DNA of 64,000 nucleotides from a bacterium (GCA_016125155.1 WGMI01000012.1:124001-188000); one strand, 5' to 3'. Positions 35,322 to 44,718 are shown, counted from the stretch's first letter. The notes: generated by a model from the sequence alone, not told the origin. Translations and numbers: made by a program.

Positions 35322-36710
35322 ATGAACTACGATTTGATTGTACTCGGCACGGGCCCTGGGGGCTATGTGGCCGCGATTCGGGCTTCTCAGCTCGGTCTCA
35401 AGACTGCGGTGGTGGAACGGGAAAGCCTAGGGGGCATTTGCCTCAACTGGGGCTGTATTCCGACCAAGGCCCTGCTCAAGAGCGCCAATGTCTTCGAATA
35501 CCTCAAGCACGCGTCGGACTATGGCCTGTCTGCGGGTGCGGTCGACAAGGATTTTGCCGCAGTGGTCAAGCGCAGCCGCGATGTAGCGGGGGGCATGAGC
35601 AAGGGCGTGGAGTTTTTGATGAAGAAAAACAAGATCGACGTCTTGATGGGGGAAGGAGCCCTGCTTCCCGGCAAGAAGATTTCAGTCAAAACAGCCGATG
35701 GCAAAACGGTGGAATACTCGGCCAACAGCATTATTGTGGCCACTGGAGCCCGTTCGCGCAAGTTGGCAAACCTGCCCCAGGACGGTAAGAAAATTATTGG
35801 TTATCGCGAGGCCATGACCCTGCCCGAACAACCCAAGCGGATGGTGGTGGTCGGCTCTGGGGCCATCGGGGTGGAGTTTGCGTATTTCTATGCCGCGATG
35901 GGTACCGAAGTAACCGTAGTAGAATACCTGCCCCAACTGGTTCCTGTCGAGGACGAAGATGTGAGCAAGCAGCTCGAGCGCAGCTTTAAGAAGATGGGGG
36001 TCAACGTAATGACCTCCAGCGAAGTACTTAAGGTAGACACCTCCGGCAAATCGAATGTAGTGACGATCAAAACGAAGAAAGGAGAAGAGAAGATTGAGTG
36101 CGACGTGGTGCTCTCGGCGGTCGGGGTTGAAGCCAACCTCGAGAACATCGGATTGGAGCAAGTGGGCATTGCGGTCGACAAGGGCAAAATTGTCGTGGAC
36201 CCGATGTACCGCACCAATGTAGATGGCTACTACGCCATTGGCGATTGCGTACCCGGTCCTGCATTGGCCCACGTGGCCAGCGCCGAAGGCATCATTTGTG
36301 TCGAGCACATTGCAGGGCACCATCCACAGCCCCTCGACTACGGCAATATTCCCGGTTGCACCTATTGCTTCCCCGAAATTGCCAGCGTGGGCATGACGGA
36401 AAAAGCAGCCCGCGAGGCCGGCTACGAGCTGAAAATCGGCAAGTTTCCGTTCTCTGCTTCGGGTAAGGCTTCGGCTGCAGGGCACAAGGATGGGTTTGTC
36501 AAGGTGATTTACGACGCCAAGTACGGCGAATTGCTCGGTTGCCACATGATTGGGTCGAATGTAACCGAAATGATTGCCGAGGCCGTCGTGGCCCGAAAGC
36601 TGGAAACGACGGGGATGGAGATTATTAAAAGTGTGCACCCTCACCCTACCTTGAGCGAAGCCATGATGGAAGCCACGGCCGATGCCTACGGTGAGGTAAT
36701 TCACCTATAA
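35322..36710 (+). CDS. lpdA: dihydrolipoyl dehydrogenase (E3)
   Basis: A 462-aa FAD disulfide oxidoreductase. FAD fingerprint DLIVLGTGPGGYVAAIRA, redox-active disulfide GGICLNWGCIPTKALL (C-x4-C), NAD fingerprint VVVGSGAIGVEFAYFYAAMGTEVTV, FAD-binding YYAIGDCVPGPALAHVASAEG, and the C-terminal HPHPTLSE dimer-interface catalytic His-Glu are all present. It regenerates oxidised lipoyl groups in pyruvate, 2-oxoglutarate and branched-chain dehydrogenases and the glycine cleavage system. No other subunit is in the window. Confidence 0.97.
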   Translation: MNYDLIVLGTGPGGYVAAIRASQLGLKTAVVERESLGGICLNWGCIPTKALLKSANVFEYLKHASDYGLSAGAVDKDFAAVVKRSRDVAGGMSKGVEFLMKKNKIDVLMGEGALLPGKKISVKTADGKTVEYSANSIIVATGARSRKLANLPQDGKKIIGYREAMTLPEQPKRMVVVGSGAIGVEFAYFYAAMGTEVTVVEYLPQLVPVEDEDVSKQLERSFKKMGVNVMTSSEVLKVDTSGKSNVVTIKTKKGEEKIECDVVLSAVGVEANLENIGLEQVGIAVDKGKIVVDPMYRTNVDGYYAIGDCVPGPALAHVASAEGIICVEHIAGHHPQPLDYGNIPGCTYCFPEIASVGMTEKAAREAGYELKIGKFPFSASGKASAAGHKDGFVKVIYDAKYGELLGCHMIGSNVTEMIAEAVVARKLETTGMEIIKSVHPHPTLSEAMMEATADAYGEVIHL

Positions 36711-36740
36711 AATTTTCAACATCGCTTTTTTGTTGTCGTA

Positions 36741-36768
36741 CTTTACGTATCTTTATATCCGTAAAGAT
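36741..36768. repeat. overlapping inverted repeats before the DinB-like gene
   Basis: CTTTACG (36741-36747) pairs with CGTAAAG (36760-36766), and within it ATCTTTA (36749-36755) pairs with TAAAGAT (36762-36768). The structure ends six bases before the ATG at 36774. No T-run follows, so it is not a typical terminator; an operator or mRNA leader hairpin is possible. Confidence 0.4.
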
Positions 36769-36773
36769 CCCCC

Positions 36774-37280
36774 ATGTACGACTTCTTCAACAGCGCGGTT
36801 CCCGATGCCTTGAGACGACTCCGACCCGATGCGACCCCGCGTTGGGGAATCCTTTCTGCCACCGATATGGTGGACCATCTCACCAGGGCCATACGGATGA
36901 GTTTGATCGACGAGCCCCGGGAAATTCGGATCTCCGAAGACAAGCGCGAGCGCTATTGGGCATTTCTGCGCTCCGACAAGCCGATGGCTCGCCATTTGCG
37001 CAGTCCTCAGGAGTTCTACGACATTGCCATTCAGGAGGTGGGCTTTGACGAGGCACGCATCCGGTTGTTGCGCACCCTGATCGATATGCAGTTGCTCTAC
37101 ACCAAGAAGCCCGATTTTAGTTCGATTCACCCCGATTTTGGCCGCTTGGATGTAGCCTTATGGACGGCTTTGCACATGAAGCACTTCCGCCATCACTTCG
37201 AGCAGTTCGGGCTGATGGGGGGAGGGGTCAATCCCTCGGAAGAGAGCGATGGAAGAAAGTCTGTGAGTAGTTTCTTGTAG
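36774..37280 (+). CDS. DinB/DUF1569-like four-helix protein
   Basis: A 168-aa, mostly helical protein. An N-terminal TPRWGILSATDMVDHLTRAIRM segment and the C-terminal LDVALWTALHMKHFRHHFEQFGL with several His residues resemble DUF1569/DinB-type metal-binding bundles, in which three His residues bind a metal. The likely ligands here are His in MVDHL and in KHFRHH. Some members are thiol-dependent transferases; the reaction of this one is unknown. Its last 88 nt overlap the convergent trmN6 gene. Confidence 0.6.
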   Translation: MYDFFNSAVPDALRRLRPDATPRWGILSATDMVDHLTRAIRMSLIDEPREIRISEDKRERYWAFLRSDKPMARHLRSPQEFYDIAIQEVGFDEARIRLLRTLIDMQLLYTKKPDFSSIHPDFGRLDVALWTALHMKHFRHHFEQFGLMGGGVNPSEESDGRKSVSSFL

Positions 37281-38017
37281 TCGGAATTGGGACTACCATC
37301 GGGTTCCGAGAGCGTCCATTCGACCTCCTCAAAGGATGCAAATGGGGCTCTGTCGGCCCCCGACCCTCCGCGCATCCACTCTTCCAACCGCCGGATGCGC
37401 GGTTTTCCGGGTTTGGCTCGTATCCAAACGCGTCGCAGCAGGCCAAAGTCTGTCGGAAGCACCCCCGATTCGGGGAGTGGACATTGGGCTGAGGCCACCC
37501 AAGACAAGCGGCCTCCTGGGGCTACTGCCTCTGCGGCGTTATACAGCCATCGATTCCATTCTGCGGCTGATTCCATGTGCCGGGCTTGAGCCCGATCGAC
37601 GCGTTCAGACGGCCTCTGTTCTACCCAAAACGGAGGATTGGTGACCACCAAGGCATAGCCTTCAGGGGGTTTTTGTTCAGGCAATCGGTCGTACCAATTC
37701 CCTTCAAAAAGCGAGAGGCGGTCTGCAAAAAGCCCTTCCGCAAGGCTCGTATGAAGGTCGCTGCAGGCCCCGGGATGCCATTCGAACAAATCGATGGTGG
37801 CCTTCGGAAACCGATCGGCCAAAAGGGCGCTCAAAATCCCCGTGCCCGCTCCGATATCGGCGGCGCGAAACGGCTCTTCGCCCCGCATCCCCTGTGCGGC
37901 CCAAGCGCCGAGCAAGACGCCGTCGGTGCTTACTTTCTGCGGGCTGAGCGCATTGCGCAATCGAAACCGGGTACAGTAAAACCAGTCTGATGCTCTGTGT
38001 TGATCAGGGGGTTGCAT
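37193..38017 (-). CDS. trmN6: tRNA1(Val) adenine-37 N6-methyltransferase-like protein
   Basis: 274 aa from the ATG at 38017, overlapping the rimM stop by 14 nt. The N-terminal FRLRNALSPQKVSTDGVLLGAWA, SAM-binding AADIGAGTGILSALLADRFP and catalytic VVTNPPFWV motif are those of YfiC/TrmN6. The C-terminal 35 residues (SNSDYKKLL-like NSDYKKLLTDFL, then a Pro/Ser tail) overlap the neighbour's gene. It methylates N6 of an adenine next to the anticodon in E. coli; the substrate here is inferred. It belongs to a minus-strand run acyl-CoA carboxylase > rimM > trmN6. Confidence 0.87.
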   Translation of the reverse strand: MQPPDQHRASDWFYCTRFRLRNALSPQKVSTDGVLLGAWAAQGMRGEEPFRAADIGAGTGILSALLADRFPKATIDLFEWHPGACSDLHTSLAEGLFADRLSLFEGNWYDRLPEQKPPEGYALVVTNPPFWVEQRPSERVDRAQARHMESAAEWNRWLYNAAEAVAPGGRLSWVASAQCPLPESGVLPTDFGLLRRVWIRAKPGKPRIRRLEEWMRGGSGADRAPFASFEEVEWTLSEPDGSPNSDYKKLLTDFLPSLSSEGLTPPPISPNCSK

Positions 38018-38549
38018 GCTCTTCAAACAAACCCAACAGCCCTTCGGGCAATCGCAAGATCAGGCGATTCTGAGCCCGATCGAGTTCGACCACCCAGTCG
38101 TCGGTGAGTGGAACCAAATAGACCGTTTTATCGCCCTCCACTTCGAGCAAATCCTGGGGGCTGCGCTCCAACACATCGCGAATTTGGCCAATTCGACTCA
38201 GCTCGCCTCCTTCCGCGAGCTCCCATACCGAAAACCCGATGATTTCGTGGTAGTAGAATGTATTCGCCTCCAGCGCTGGCAGCCGAGATTCGGGCAAATA
38301 CAAACAGGTCTTGAGGGTCTTACGCGCTTGGGCTTCGTCTTTGAGGTGCTCAAACTGAACCCTCATACTTCCGTTGGGGTTGGGTTCGATCCGCTCGACA
38401 AACCAAGGCAGTGCTTTGCCGTCTTCTTCGACAAAGAACACCTCGGTGTCCAAATAGGCCTCCGGATGGTCTGACTCGCTCTGAACCACGACGGTTCCCT
38501 TCAGACCAAAGCACCGTAGGATATAGCCAAATTCGAAGTAACCGTCCAT
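38004..38549 (-). CDS. rimM: ribosome maturation factor RimM
   Basis: A 181-aa two-domain protein. The N-terminal barrel opens FEFGYILRCFGLKGTVVVQSESDHPEAYL, matching the RimM G-x-I-x-x-x-x-G-x-x-G pattern. The PRC-barrel part contains FYYHEIIGFSVWE and the C-terminal VYLVPLTDDWVVELDRAQNRLILRLPEGLLGLFE, nearly the textbook RimM ending. It assists assembly of the 30S subunit head by binding S19. Its ATG directly follows the stop of the carboxylase gene, so the two are coupled, instead of the usual rpsP-rimM pairing. Confidence 0.95.
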   Translation of the reverse strand: MDGYFEFGYILRCFGLKGTVVVQSESDHPEAYLDTEVFFVEEDGKALPWFVERIEPNPNGSMRVQFEHLKDEAQARKTLKTCLYLPESRLPALEANTFYYHEIIGFSVWELAEGGELSRIGQIRDVLERSPQDLLEVEGDKTVYLVPLTDDWVVELDRAQNRLILRLPEGLLGLFEEHATP

Positions 38550-40184
38550 TTAGGTCTGCAATAGGCCCATCGAAAACGGGGGAATCTCGGGATTGTGGTT
38601 GGCCATTTCAATCCCCATAGACAGCCATTGGCGGGTATCGGCGGGATCGATCATGGCATCGACCCACAGACGGGCCGCTGCGTAGTAGGGCGAGGTTTGT
38701 TCGTCGTAGCGTTCGCGAATGCGTTCGTACAATTCGACATCGGCCGGATCGTGCTCCTTGCGCGACTTGCTCTTGCGCTGCCCTTTTTCGATTTGAAGAA
38801 GGACCTCGGCCGCCTGCGTTCCACCCATCACCGCGAGTCGGGCGCTCGGCCAGGCTACGATGAGCCGGGGGTCGTAGGCTTTGCCGCACATGGCGTAATA
38901 CCCCGCCCCAAAGGCATTGCCCATGAGGACCGTAAACTTTGGAACCACCGAATTGGACACGGCGTTGACCATTTTGGCCCCGTCTTTGATGATGCCCCCA
39001 TGCTCGCTCCGGGAGCCGACCATGAAACCGGTGACGTCTTGCAAAAAGACCAAGGGAATGTGCTTTTGGTTGCAGTTGGCGATAAACCGCGCCGCCTTGT
39101 CGGCCGAATCGGAATAAATCACCCCTCCGAATTGGGTTTCCCCTTTGCCGTTGCGCACCAATTGGCGGTTGTTGGCCACGATGCCCACGGCCCATCCATC
39201 GATGCGCGCATAGGCGGTTAAAATGCTCTTGCCAAAGTCCTTTTTGTACAGTTGGATGCTGTCGCGGTCGGCAATGCACTGTACAATTTCAAAGGTGTCG
39301 TAGGGCTTGCTGCGGTCGTTCGGAAAGAGCCCGTGGATATCGGTGCCGGGGCGGGACGGCGCCAGAGGTTCGATCCGATCAAAACCGGCTTTCGGGAAAT
39401 GCCCGATTTTGTCGACAATCCCGCGGATGGTATTGAGCGCATCGGCATCGTTGGCGGCTTTGTAATCGGTTACCCCGGAAATTTCGCAGTGAGTCGTGGC
39501 TCCGCCCAGGGTTTCGTTGTCGATATCTTCGCCAATCGCGGCCTTGACGAGATAAGAGCCCGCGAGAAAAATGCTCCCCGTTTTGTCCACGATCAACGCC
39601 TCATCGCTCATGATCGGCAAATAAGCCCCCCCGGCCACGCAACTGCCCATAATGGCGGCAATTTGGGTAATGCCTTTGCTGCTCAACAAGGCGTTGTTGC
39701 GAAAAATGCGTCCGAAATTCTCCTTATCAGGAAAAACCTCGTCTTGCAAGGGCAAATACACCCCCGCCGAATCGACCAAATAGACAATGGGAATCCGGTT
39801 TTCAAGCGCCAATTCCTGGGCGCGCAGATTTTTTTTGGCGGTTATTGGGAACCAAGTGCCTGCCTTTACGGTGGCGTCGTTGGCCACAATCAGCACCATC
39901 TTGCCTTGCACATAGCCCAACACCACGACGACTCCCCCGGCGGGGCAACCACCGTGTTCGGCATACAGCCCTTCTCCCGCCAGCGCCCCAATCTCCAATT
40001 GAGGCCGATCGGGGTCGAGAATGTGGGCCACCCGCTCGCGAACCGTCATTTTTCCGAGGGCCTTCTGCCGCTTTTGAAGCTCCAATCCGCCCCCATCGCG
40101 GGCGATGTCGATTCGACGCTTCATCTCGCTGAGCATCAAGCGCATCTGGTCTTCGTTTCGGGCAAATTCAAGTCGGGCATCCAT
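38550..40184 (-). CDS. acyl-CoA carboxylase carboxyltransferase subunit (MCC/PCC beta type)
   Basis: 544 aa with two crotonase-fold halves. Signatures: KMTVRERVAHILDPD, GGCPAGGVVVVLGYV, IMGSCVAGGAYLPIMSDEALIVDKTGSIFLAG in the first half and DVTGFMVGSRSEHGGIIKDGAKMVNAVSNSVVPKFTVLMGNAFGAGYYAMCGKAYDPRLIVAWPSARLAVMGG in the second, which carry the oxyanion glycines. The protein moves carboxyl from biotin to an acyl-CoA. The GGAYLPIMSDE form resembles methylcrotonyl-CoA carboxylase, but substrate cannot be fixed. No biotin-carrier subunit lies next to it. Confidence 0.93.
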   Translation of the reverse strand: MDARLEFARNEDQMRLMLSEMKRRIDIARDGGGLELQKRQKALGKMTVRERVAHILDPDRPQLEIGALAGEGLYAEHGGCPAGGVVVVLGYVQGKMVLIVANDATVKAGTWFPITAKKNLRAQELALENRIPIVYLVDSAGVYLPLQDEVFPDKENFGRIFRNNALLSSKGITQIAAIMGSCVAGGAYLPIMSDEALIVDKTGSIFLAGSYLVKAAIGEDIDNETLGGATTHCEISGVTDYKAANDADALNTIRGIVDKIGHFPKAGFDRIEPLAPSRPGTDIHGLFPNDRSKPYDTFEIVQCIADRDSIQLYKKDFGKSILTAYARIDGWAVGIVANNRQLVRNGKGETQFGGVIYSDSADKAARFIANCNQKHIPLVFLQDVTGFMVGSRSEHGGIIKDGAKMVNAVSNSVVPKFTVLMGNAFGAGYYAMCGKAYDPRLIVAWPSARLAVMGGTQAAEVLLQIEKGQRKSKSRKEHDPADVELYERIRERYDEQTSPYYAAARLWVDAMIDPADTRQWLSMGIEMANHNPEIPPFSMGLLQT

Positions 40185-40188
40185 GTAT

Positions 40189-41274
40189 TTAGGGGCAATT
40201 TTGGTATTCCCAACTCGAAGCGCGTCTCCACAGAGCCGCAGGGTTGGTTTGCGAGAGCATCAGGACAAAGCGCACCCGGTTGGGGGCTTTTTCGAGGAGC
40301 ACGGCGTCGGCTATGGCGTCCCGATTCAAGTCGCCGTACCAGAACAACTCTGGCACCCCGCAACGGTCATCAAAACCCGCGAATTCTTCGAGCACTTGCC
40401 GAATTCCGCTCTGTTCCACCACCAGTCGGTATCCGCTAACCCGGGGGCAATCCCCGAGTTGTTCCACGGTACCCAAGGCGCCCAGTTGCAGATTGAGCGA
40501 GTTCAATCCGGGGTTGGAGGCGGGCAAGACCACCGATGTACCCGGCATCAGCGAAACTGGCCAAACGGTTCCGCGGTTTGGCTCCACGGGATCGGGCAGA
40601 CCCACCGAGCGGCTAAATCCGATCATGAGTTGAGGAGGATCGGCGTTCTTGGGCAAAAGGTCAAATTCGGGGCGTCCGGGTTTGGTGCCCGGGCTCAAAC
40701 TGATCTGGAGCTCTATGGGTCGGAAGGTCCATTGTTCAATTCCTTGTATTTCCTCGGCATACACACCAAACCAATACCAGCCCGGGTCGATGTCGTCCAA
40801 GGGGCCGCAATGGTTGTATACCGCTCCCAGAACTTTGATTTCCAGTGGTTTTTCCGGCACTGGGGCCGGAGTCGGCTCGCGGGATATCTCCGAGGGCGAA
40901 GGGGGGGGGGCGATGCGAAGGGTGTCTGAAACGGTCGAGGCCTGAACGGGTTTGAGGAAACCATCGAAGACGTACCCTTGAAATTCGCGATAATGGGCCC
41001 AACGCCAATGACCTGAAACCGATTCGACGGTCAGATCGCCGTAGAATGCTGGACACAATATCAAGGTTGAGTCATTTGGTACCACCGTGCGTACCGCCGA
41101 CTTGAGACCGGGTGCCGAGCGCATCTTGAGTCCCGAAGGAGTGCTTACCCGCATCCAGTCTTCAAAAAGACAGGAGGGATCGGGGGTCTGGGCCCAAACG
41201 TCCATGGCGCCGACCATTGCCCAGAGCGATATGAACCAGACCCATCGGGAAATAGAAAAGTGGGGAGAAGGCAT
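40189..41274 (-). CDS. secreted protein with SH3-like domain, unknown function
   Basis: 361 aa from the ATG at 41274 (41304 also possible). A signal peptide (WVWFISLWAMVGAMDVWAQ) precedes a region MRVSTPSGLKMRSAPGLKS to HWRWAHYREFQGYVFDGFLKP that reads as a bacterial SH3 domain. A Pro-rich linker near residue 118 is coded by a run of ten G/C (40911-40920). The C-terminal 240 residues include a WYWFGVYAEE segment and the FG-GAP-like FWYGDLNRDAIADAVLL. The gene lies just upstream of the acyl-CoA carboxylase gene (4-nt spacer) but a shared role is not obvious. Confidence 0.7.
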   Translation of the reverse strand: MPSPHFSISRWVWFISLWAMVGAMDVWAQTPDPSCLFEDWMRVSTPSGLKMRSAPGLKSAVRTVVPNDSTLILCPAFYGDLTVESVSGHWRWAHYREFQGYVFDGFLKPVQASTVSDTLRIAPPPSPSEISREPTPAPVPEKPLEIKVLGAVYNHCGPLDDIDPGWYWFGVYAEEIQGIEQWTFRPIELQISLSPGTKPGRPEFDLLPKNADPPQLMIGFSRSVGLPDPVEPNRGTVWPVSLMPGTSVVLPASNPGLNSLNLQLGALGTVEQLGDCPRVSGYRLVVEQSGIRQVLEEFAGFDDRCGVPELFWYGDLNRDAIADAVLLEKAPNRVRFVLMLSQTNPAALWRRASSWEYQNCP

Positions 41275-41320
41275 AGAAACGAGGCTGGTGGCGAATTTAA
41301 CCATGGATGGGGTAGGGGAG

Positions 41321-41354
41321 AAACAAAAAAGCCGAACCCACTGGGGATTCGGCT
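41321..41354 (-). terminator. Rho-independent terminator of the thrS-infC-rpmI-rplT operon
   Basis: On the minus strand AGCCGAA pairs with TTCGGCT, with a further CCC/GGG pairing inside, followed by TTTTTTG. It starts 24 nt after the rplT stop and ends the ribosomal operon. Confidence 0.85.
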
Positions 41355-41377
41355 CAGCCATCAGGCTTGTGCTTGGC

Positions 41378-41722
41378 TTAAGCCAATTGGGTGCATACGG
41401 CTTTAAACGCTTCGGGGTGGTTCAAGGCCAGATCGGCCAAAACCTTGCGGTTCAATTCGATACCACTGCGGTTGAGCTTGCCCATAAAAACCGAGTACGA
41501 CATACCGTATTGACGAGCTCCGGCATTGATCCGCTGAATCCAGAGCGAACGGAATTCGCGCTTTTTGTTGCGGCGGTCGCGGTAGGCATAGGTCAGCCCT
41601 TTTTCGACCGAGTTTTTCGCCACGGTCCAGACGTTTTTGCGACGTCCAAAGGAACCTTTGGCAAGTTTGAAGATTTTCTTTCGGCGGGCGCGGCTTGCTA
41701 CCGCGTTGTTGGATAAAGGCAT
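41378..41722 (-). CDS. rplT: 50S ribosomal protein L20
   Basis: 114 aa from the ATG at 41722 ([32 protein letters not shown]). The basic N-terminal tail and the conserved [36 protein letters not shown] are diagnostic. L20 is an early 23S rRNA assembly protein and in several bacteria also represses its own operon by binding the leader or rpmI region. It is the last gene of the thrS operon. Confidence 0.98.
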   Translation of the reverse strand: MPLSNNAVASRARRKKIFKLAKGSFGRRKNVWTVAKNSVEKGLTYAYRDRRNKKREFRSLWIQRINAGARQYGMSYSVFMGKLNRSGIELNRKVLADLALNHPEAFKAVCTQLA

Positions 41723-41821
41723 GGTTTGTTGAATTTTGCGGCAGGCGCTGACCACACGGCCAGACTTAGAAGCACTGCAGCAGGGTTAACGGGAACCGTC
41801 CTGACGGGATTTCGGTCAGGA

Positions 41822-42016
41822 TCAGATGCAGAGTTGCATGCGCACACCGGCTTCATCCGAAGGATGAACCAAGGTGGAGTGGGTCAAGTTGCGTTTGCGC
41901 TTGGTGCTCTTCTTGGTCAGGATGTGACTTTTGAAAGCGTGTTTGCGCTTGATTTTTCCACTTCCGGTCAGCTTGAAGCGCTTGCTCGCTCCGGATTTGG
42001 CTTTCATTTTAGGCAT
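41822..42016 (-). CDS. rpmI: 50S ribosomal protein L35
   Basis: A 64-aa, strongly basic protein ([33 protein letters not shown]) with the conserved KSTKRKRNL and C-terminal IRMQL-like VRMQLCI. It sits 47 nt after infC and 99 nt before rplT, in the standard infC-rpmI-rplT order. Confidence 0.97.
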   Translation of the reverse strand: MPKMKAKSGASKRFKLTGSGKIKRKHAFKSHILTKKSTKRKRNLTHSTLVHPSDEAGVRMQLCI

Positions 42017-42063
42017 GGTGCTCGGGTTTCTATGGGTTTTGTCGCGCGTTGGCCGGAGGTGGC

Positions 42064-42621
42064 TCAGGCTTTGGCTTTCTTTTTTGGGGCCATCATCATA
42101 TACATCCGCTTTCCCTCCAACTTCGGAAGACTCTCGACTTTACCGAGCTCTTCGAGTTCCTGCGCCAATTTGAGCAACAGAATTTCGCCTTGGTCCTTGT
42201 AGACGATGGAACGACCGCGGAAAAACACGTAGGCCTTGATCTTAAACCCATCTTCCAAAAACTTGGTGGCGTGCTTTTTCTTGAAGTCGTAGTCGTGTTC
42301 GTCCGTTTGGGGTCCAAACCGAATTTCCTTGACCACGACTTTTACGTTCTTGGCGGCGAGTTCCTTCTGCTTCTTTTTCTGATCGTACAGGAACTTTCTG
42401 TAGTCGATGATCTTGGCGACCGGTGGATCCGCTTGGGGAGAAATTTCGACCAGATCGAGTTCGAGCTCTTGGGCCATCCTCAGGGCCGTTCGGGTATCGT
42501 ACACCCCCTGTTCGGCGATGTTTTCTCCTACCAAACGAACCTTTGGAGCGTTGATGCGCTCGTTGATTCGGTGCTTGTCTTCCTCCTGCCGGTTGTCCCG
42601 CGGGTTGTATGACTTCCTCAG
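42064..42621 (-). CDS. infC: translation initiation factor IF-3 with CTG start
   Basis: 185 aa if initiation is at CTG 42621. The frame upstream of the first ATG/GTG-like codon continues to encode a normal IF-3 N-terminus ([20 protein letters not shown], then [20 protein letters not shown]), with no ATG, GTG or TTG before an in-frame TAA at about 42642. The IF-3 C-domain follows: [32 protein letters not shown] and [19 protein letters not shown]-3 keeps 30S subunits free and checks start codons. Non-AUG starts on infC (AUU in E. coli) allow self-regulation because IF-3 discriminates against them; the same logic is likely here. Confidence 0.92.
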   Translation of the reverse strand: MRKSYNPRDNRQEEDKHRINERINAPKVRLVGENIAEQGVYDTRTALRMAQELELDLVEISPQADPPVAKIIDYRKFLYDQKKKQKELAAKNVKVVVKEIRFGPQTDEHDYDFKKKHATKFLEDGFKIKAYVFFRGRSIVYKDQGEILLLKLAQELEELGKVESLPKLEGKRMYMMMAPKKKAKA

Positions 42622-42654
42622 TGTGGCTTTCAGATTGGGTTATACGGAAACACT

Positions 42655-44589
42655 CTACTCTACACCCAGTTCCTCGCGAACCGCGCGCTGCACTAGTTGG
42701 GCAAACTCATCGATGCTCATCGAGCCGAGATCGCCATGACCATGTCTGCGCACGGATACGCTCCGGTTTTGGGCTTCGAGCTCACCAACGATCAACATAA
42801 AGGGGACTTTCGATACTTCCGCGTCACGGATCTTTCTACCGGTCTTCTCGTTGCGCTCGTCAATGAGGGCGCGAATATCGGAATTTTCCAGCAATTGTGA
42901 AACCTCCCGGGCGTAATCAATTGACTTTTCGCTGACGGGCAACACAACGACTTGTTCTGGGGTCAGCCAGAGCGGAAAATTCCCCCCGCAGTGTTCGAGC
43001 AGGACCGCGACAAAACGCTCCATCGAGCCAAATGGCGCCCGGTGAATCATGACCGGACGGTGCATTTGGTTGTCGGATCCTTTGTATTCGAGCTCAAAGC
43101 GCTCGGGGAGGTTGTAGTCCACCTGAATGGTCCCCAATTGCCAACTCCTGCCGAGGGCGTCCCGCACCATAAAATCGAGCTTTGGGCCGTAAAAAGCGGC
43201 TTCACCGGTTTCGATGACATAGGGCAGGCCCATTTCTTGGGCGGCTTGAACAATGGCGCTTTCTGCTTTATCCCAGTTTTCTGTCGAACCAATATATTTT
43301 TCGGGCTTTTCGGGATCCCGAATCGATACCTGCGATTTGAACTCTGTAAAATCGAGGGTTTTAAAGATGTACAAAACGAGTTCAATCACTTTTTTAAACT
43401 CGTCCAACAATTGATCGTTCGTGCAAAACAAATGGGCGTCGTCTTGGGTAAAACCGCGCACCCGGGTCAAGCCGTGGAGCTCTCCGCTCATTTCGTACCG
43501 ATAGACCGTTCCGAATTCCGAAAGCCGCAGAGGGAGGTCTTTGTAGGAGCGCGGTTTCGTTTTGTAGATCTCGCAGTGGTGCGGACAGTTCATTGGCTTG
43601 AGCAAATACTCTTCGCCTTCTTCCGGAGTGCCAATGGGCTGGAAACTGTCTTTGCCGTATTTGGCGTAGTGCCCAGATGTTTCGTAGAGCTCTTTGGAGC
43701 CGATATGGGGCGTGATCACGGGCAAGTACCCCGCCTTTTTTTGAGCGGTCCGCAAAAATTGTTCGAGGCGTTCGCGCAGGGCGGTGCCCTTGGGCAACCA
43801 AAGCGGAAGTCCTTGTCCTACCCGCTGAGAAAAGGCGAAGAGTTCAAGTTCTTTGCCCAGGCGACGGTGATCGCGTTTTTTGGCTTCTTCGAGCAGCGTC
43901 AAATACTCGTCGAGCAGCGCTTTTTTCGGAAAACTGATGGCATAGACCCGGCTCAGTTGGGGGCGCTTTTCGTCACCCCTCCAATAGGCCCCGGCGATGT
44001 TCATCACCTTGACCGCCTTGATCCATCCTGTATCGGGCAGGTGGCCCCCCCGGCACAGATCGGTAAAATCGCCGTGGTCGCAAAACGTAATGCTCCCATC
44101 TTCGAGGTTTTCGATCAGTTCAGTCTTAAACGGATTGTCTTTGTACACCTCGAGCGCTTCAGACTTCGACACCGACCGCATTTTGAATTCCGCTTTGAGC
44201 CGGGCGAGCTCAATCATTTTGGCCTCGATGGCAGGAAAATCTTTGTCGCTCGGAATCGCCCCTCGAAAATCGACGTCGTAATAAAAGCCGTTCTCGATGG
44301 CGGGGCCGATGGTCAGATGGATGCCAGGATACAATTGGGTAAGGGCCTGAGCTAAAACGTGGGCCGAACTGTGCCAAAAGGCCTGTTTGCCCTCGGGACT
44401 CTCCCAGGTGTACATTTTCAAAGCGCCCCCGTGTTCCAGAGGAGCCATGAGCTCGACTGTATTTCCATCCAAACTGGCGCTCAGGGCATTGCGCGCCAAT
44501 CCCTCGCTGATGCTCAGCGCGATGTCGTAGGCACGGCTTCCGTCCGGATATTCGCGGACATCTCCATTGGGGAGCGTAATCGATAGCAT
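42655..44589 (-). CDS. thrS: threonyl-tRNA synthetase
   Basis: A 644-aa class II synthetase. It has the N-terminal TGS domain ([29 protein letters not shown]), the second editing domain with [11 protein letters not shown] and a later [10 protein letters not shown], the catalytic core with motif 2 [31 protein letters not shown] and zinc ligands ([10 protein letters not shown]), motif 3 [25 protein letters not shown], and the C-terminal anticodon domain. It charges tRNA(Thr) and heads the thrS-infC-rpmI-rplT operon. A TACCTTTG -7-like element lies 23 nt upstream of its ATG (44619-44612), without a good partner. Confidence 0.98.
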   Translation of the reverse strand: MLSITLPNGDVREYPDGSRAYDIALSISEGLARNALSASLDGNTVELMAPLEHGGALKMYTWESPEGKQAFWHSSAHVLAQALTQLYPGIHLTIGPAIENGFYYDVDFRGAIPSDKDFPAIEAKMIELARLKAEFKMRSVSKSEALEVYKDNPFKTELIENLEDGSITFCDHGDFTDLCRGGHLPDTGWIKAVKVMNIAGAYWRGDEKRPQLSRVYAISFPKKALLDEYLTLLEEAKKRDHRRLGKELELFAFSQRVGQGLPLWLPKGTALRERLEQFLRTAQKKAGYLPVITPHIGSKELYETSGHYAKYGKDSFQPIGTPEEGEEYLLKPMNCPHHCEIYKTKPRSYKDLPLRLSEFGTVYRYEMSGELHGLTRVRGFTQDDAHLFCTNDQLLDEFKKVIELVLYIFKTLDFTEFKSQVSIRDPEKPEKYIGSTENWDKAESAIVQAAQEMGLPYVIETGEAAFYGPKLDFMVRDALGRSWQLGTIQVDYNLPERFELEYKGSDNQMHRPVMIHRAPFGSMERFVAVLLEHCGGNFPLWLTPEQVVVLPVSEKSIDYAREVSQLLENSDIRALIDERNEKTGRKIRDAEVSKVPFMLIVGELEAQNRSVSVRRHGHGDLGSMSIDEFAQLVQRAVREELGVE

Positions 44590-44718
44590 GGTTTCAGTTT
44601 TCTGGACGCACCAAAGGTATAGAGCAGTCGGGCCATCGCTGGGTCTTTAGACCTTTGCTTTGGCCGAAGATGTCTTCCCGGACCAAAACACAGCGGTCTT
44701 TTCCGGATTTGGAAATCA

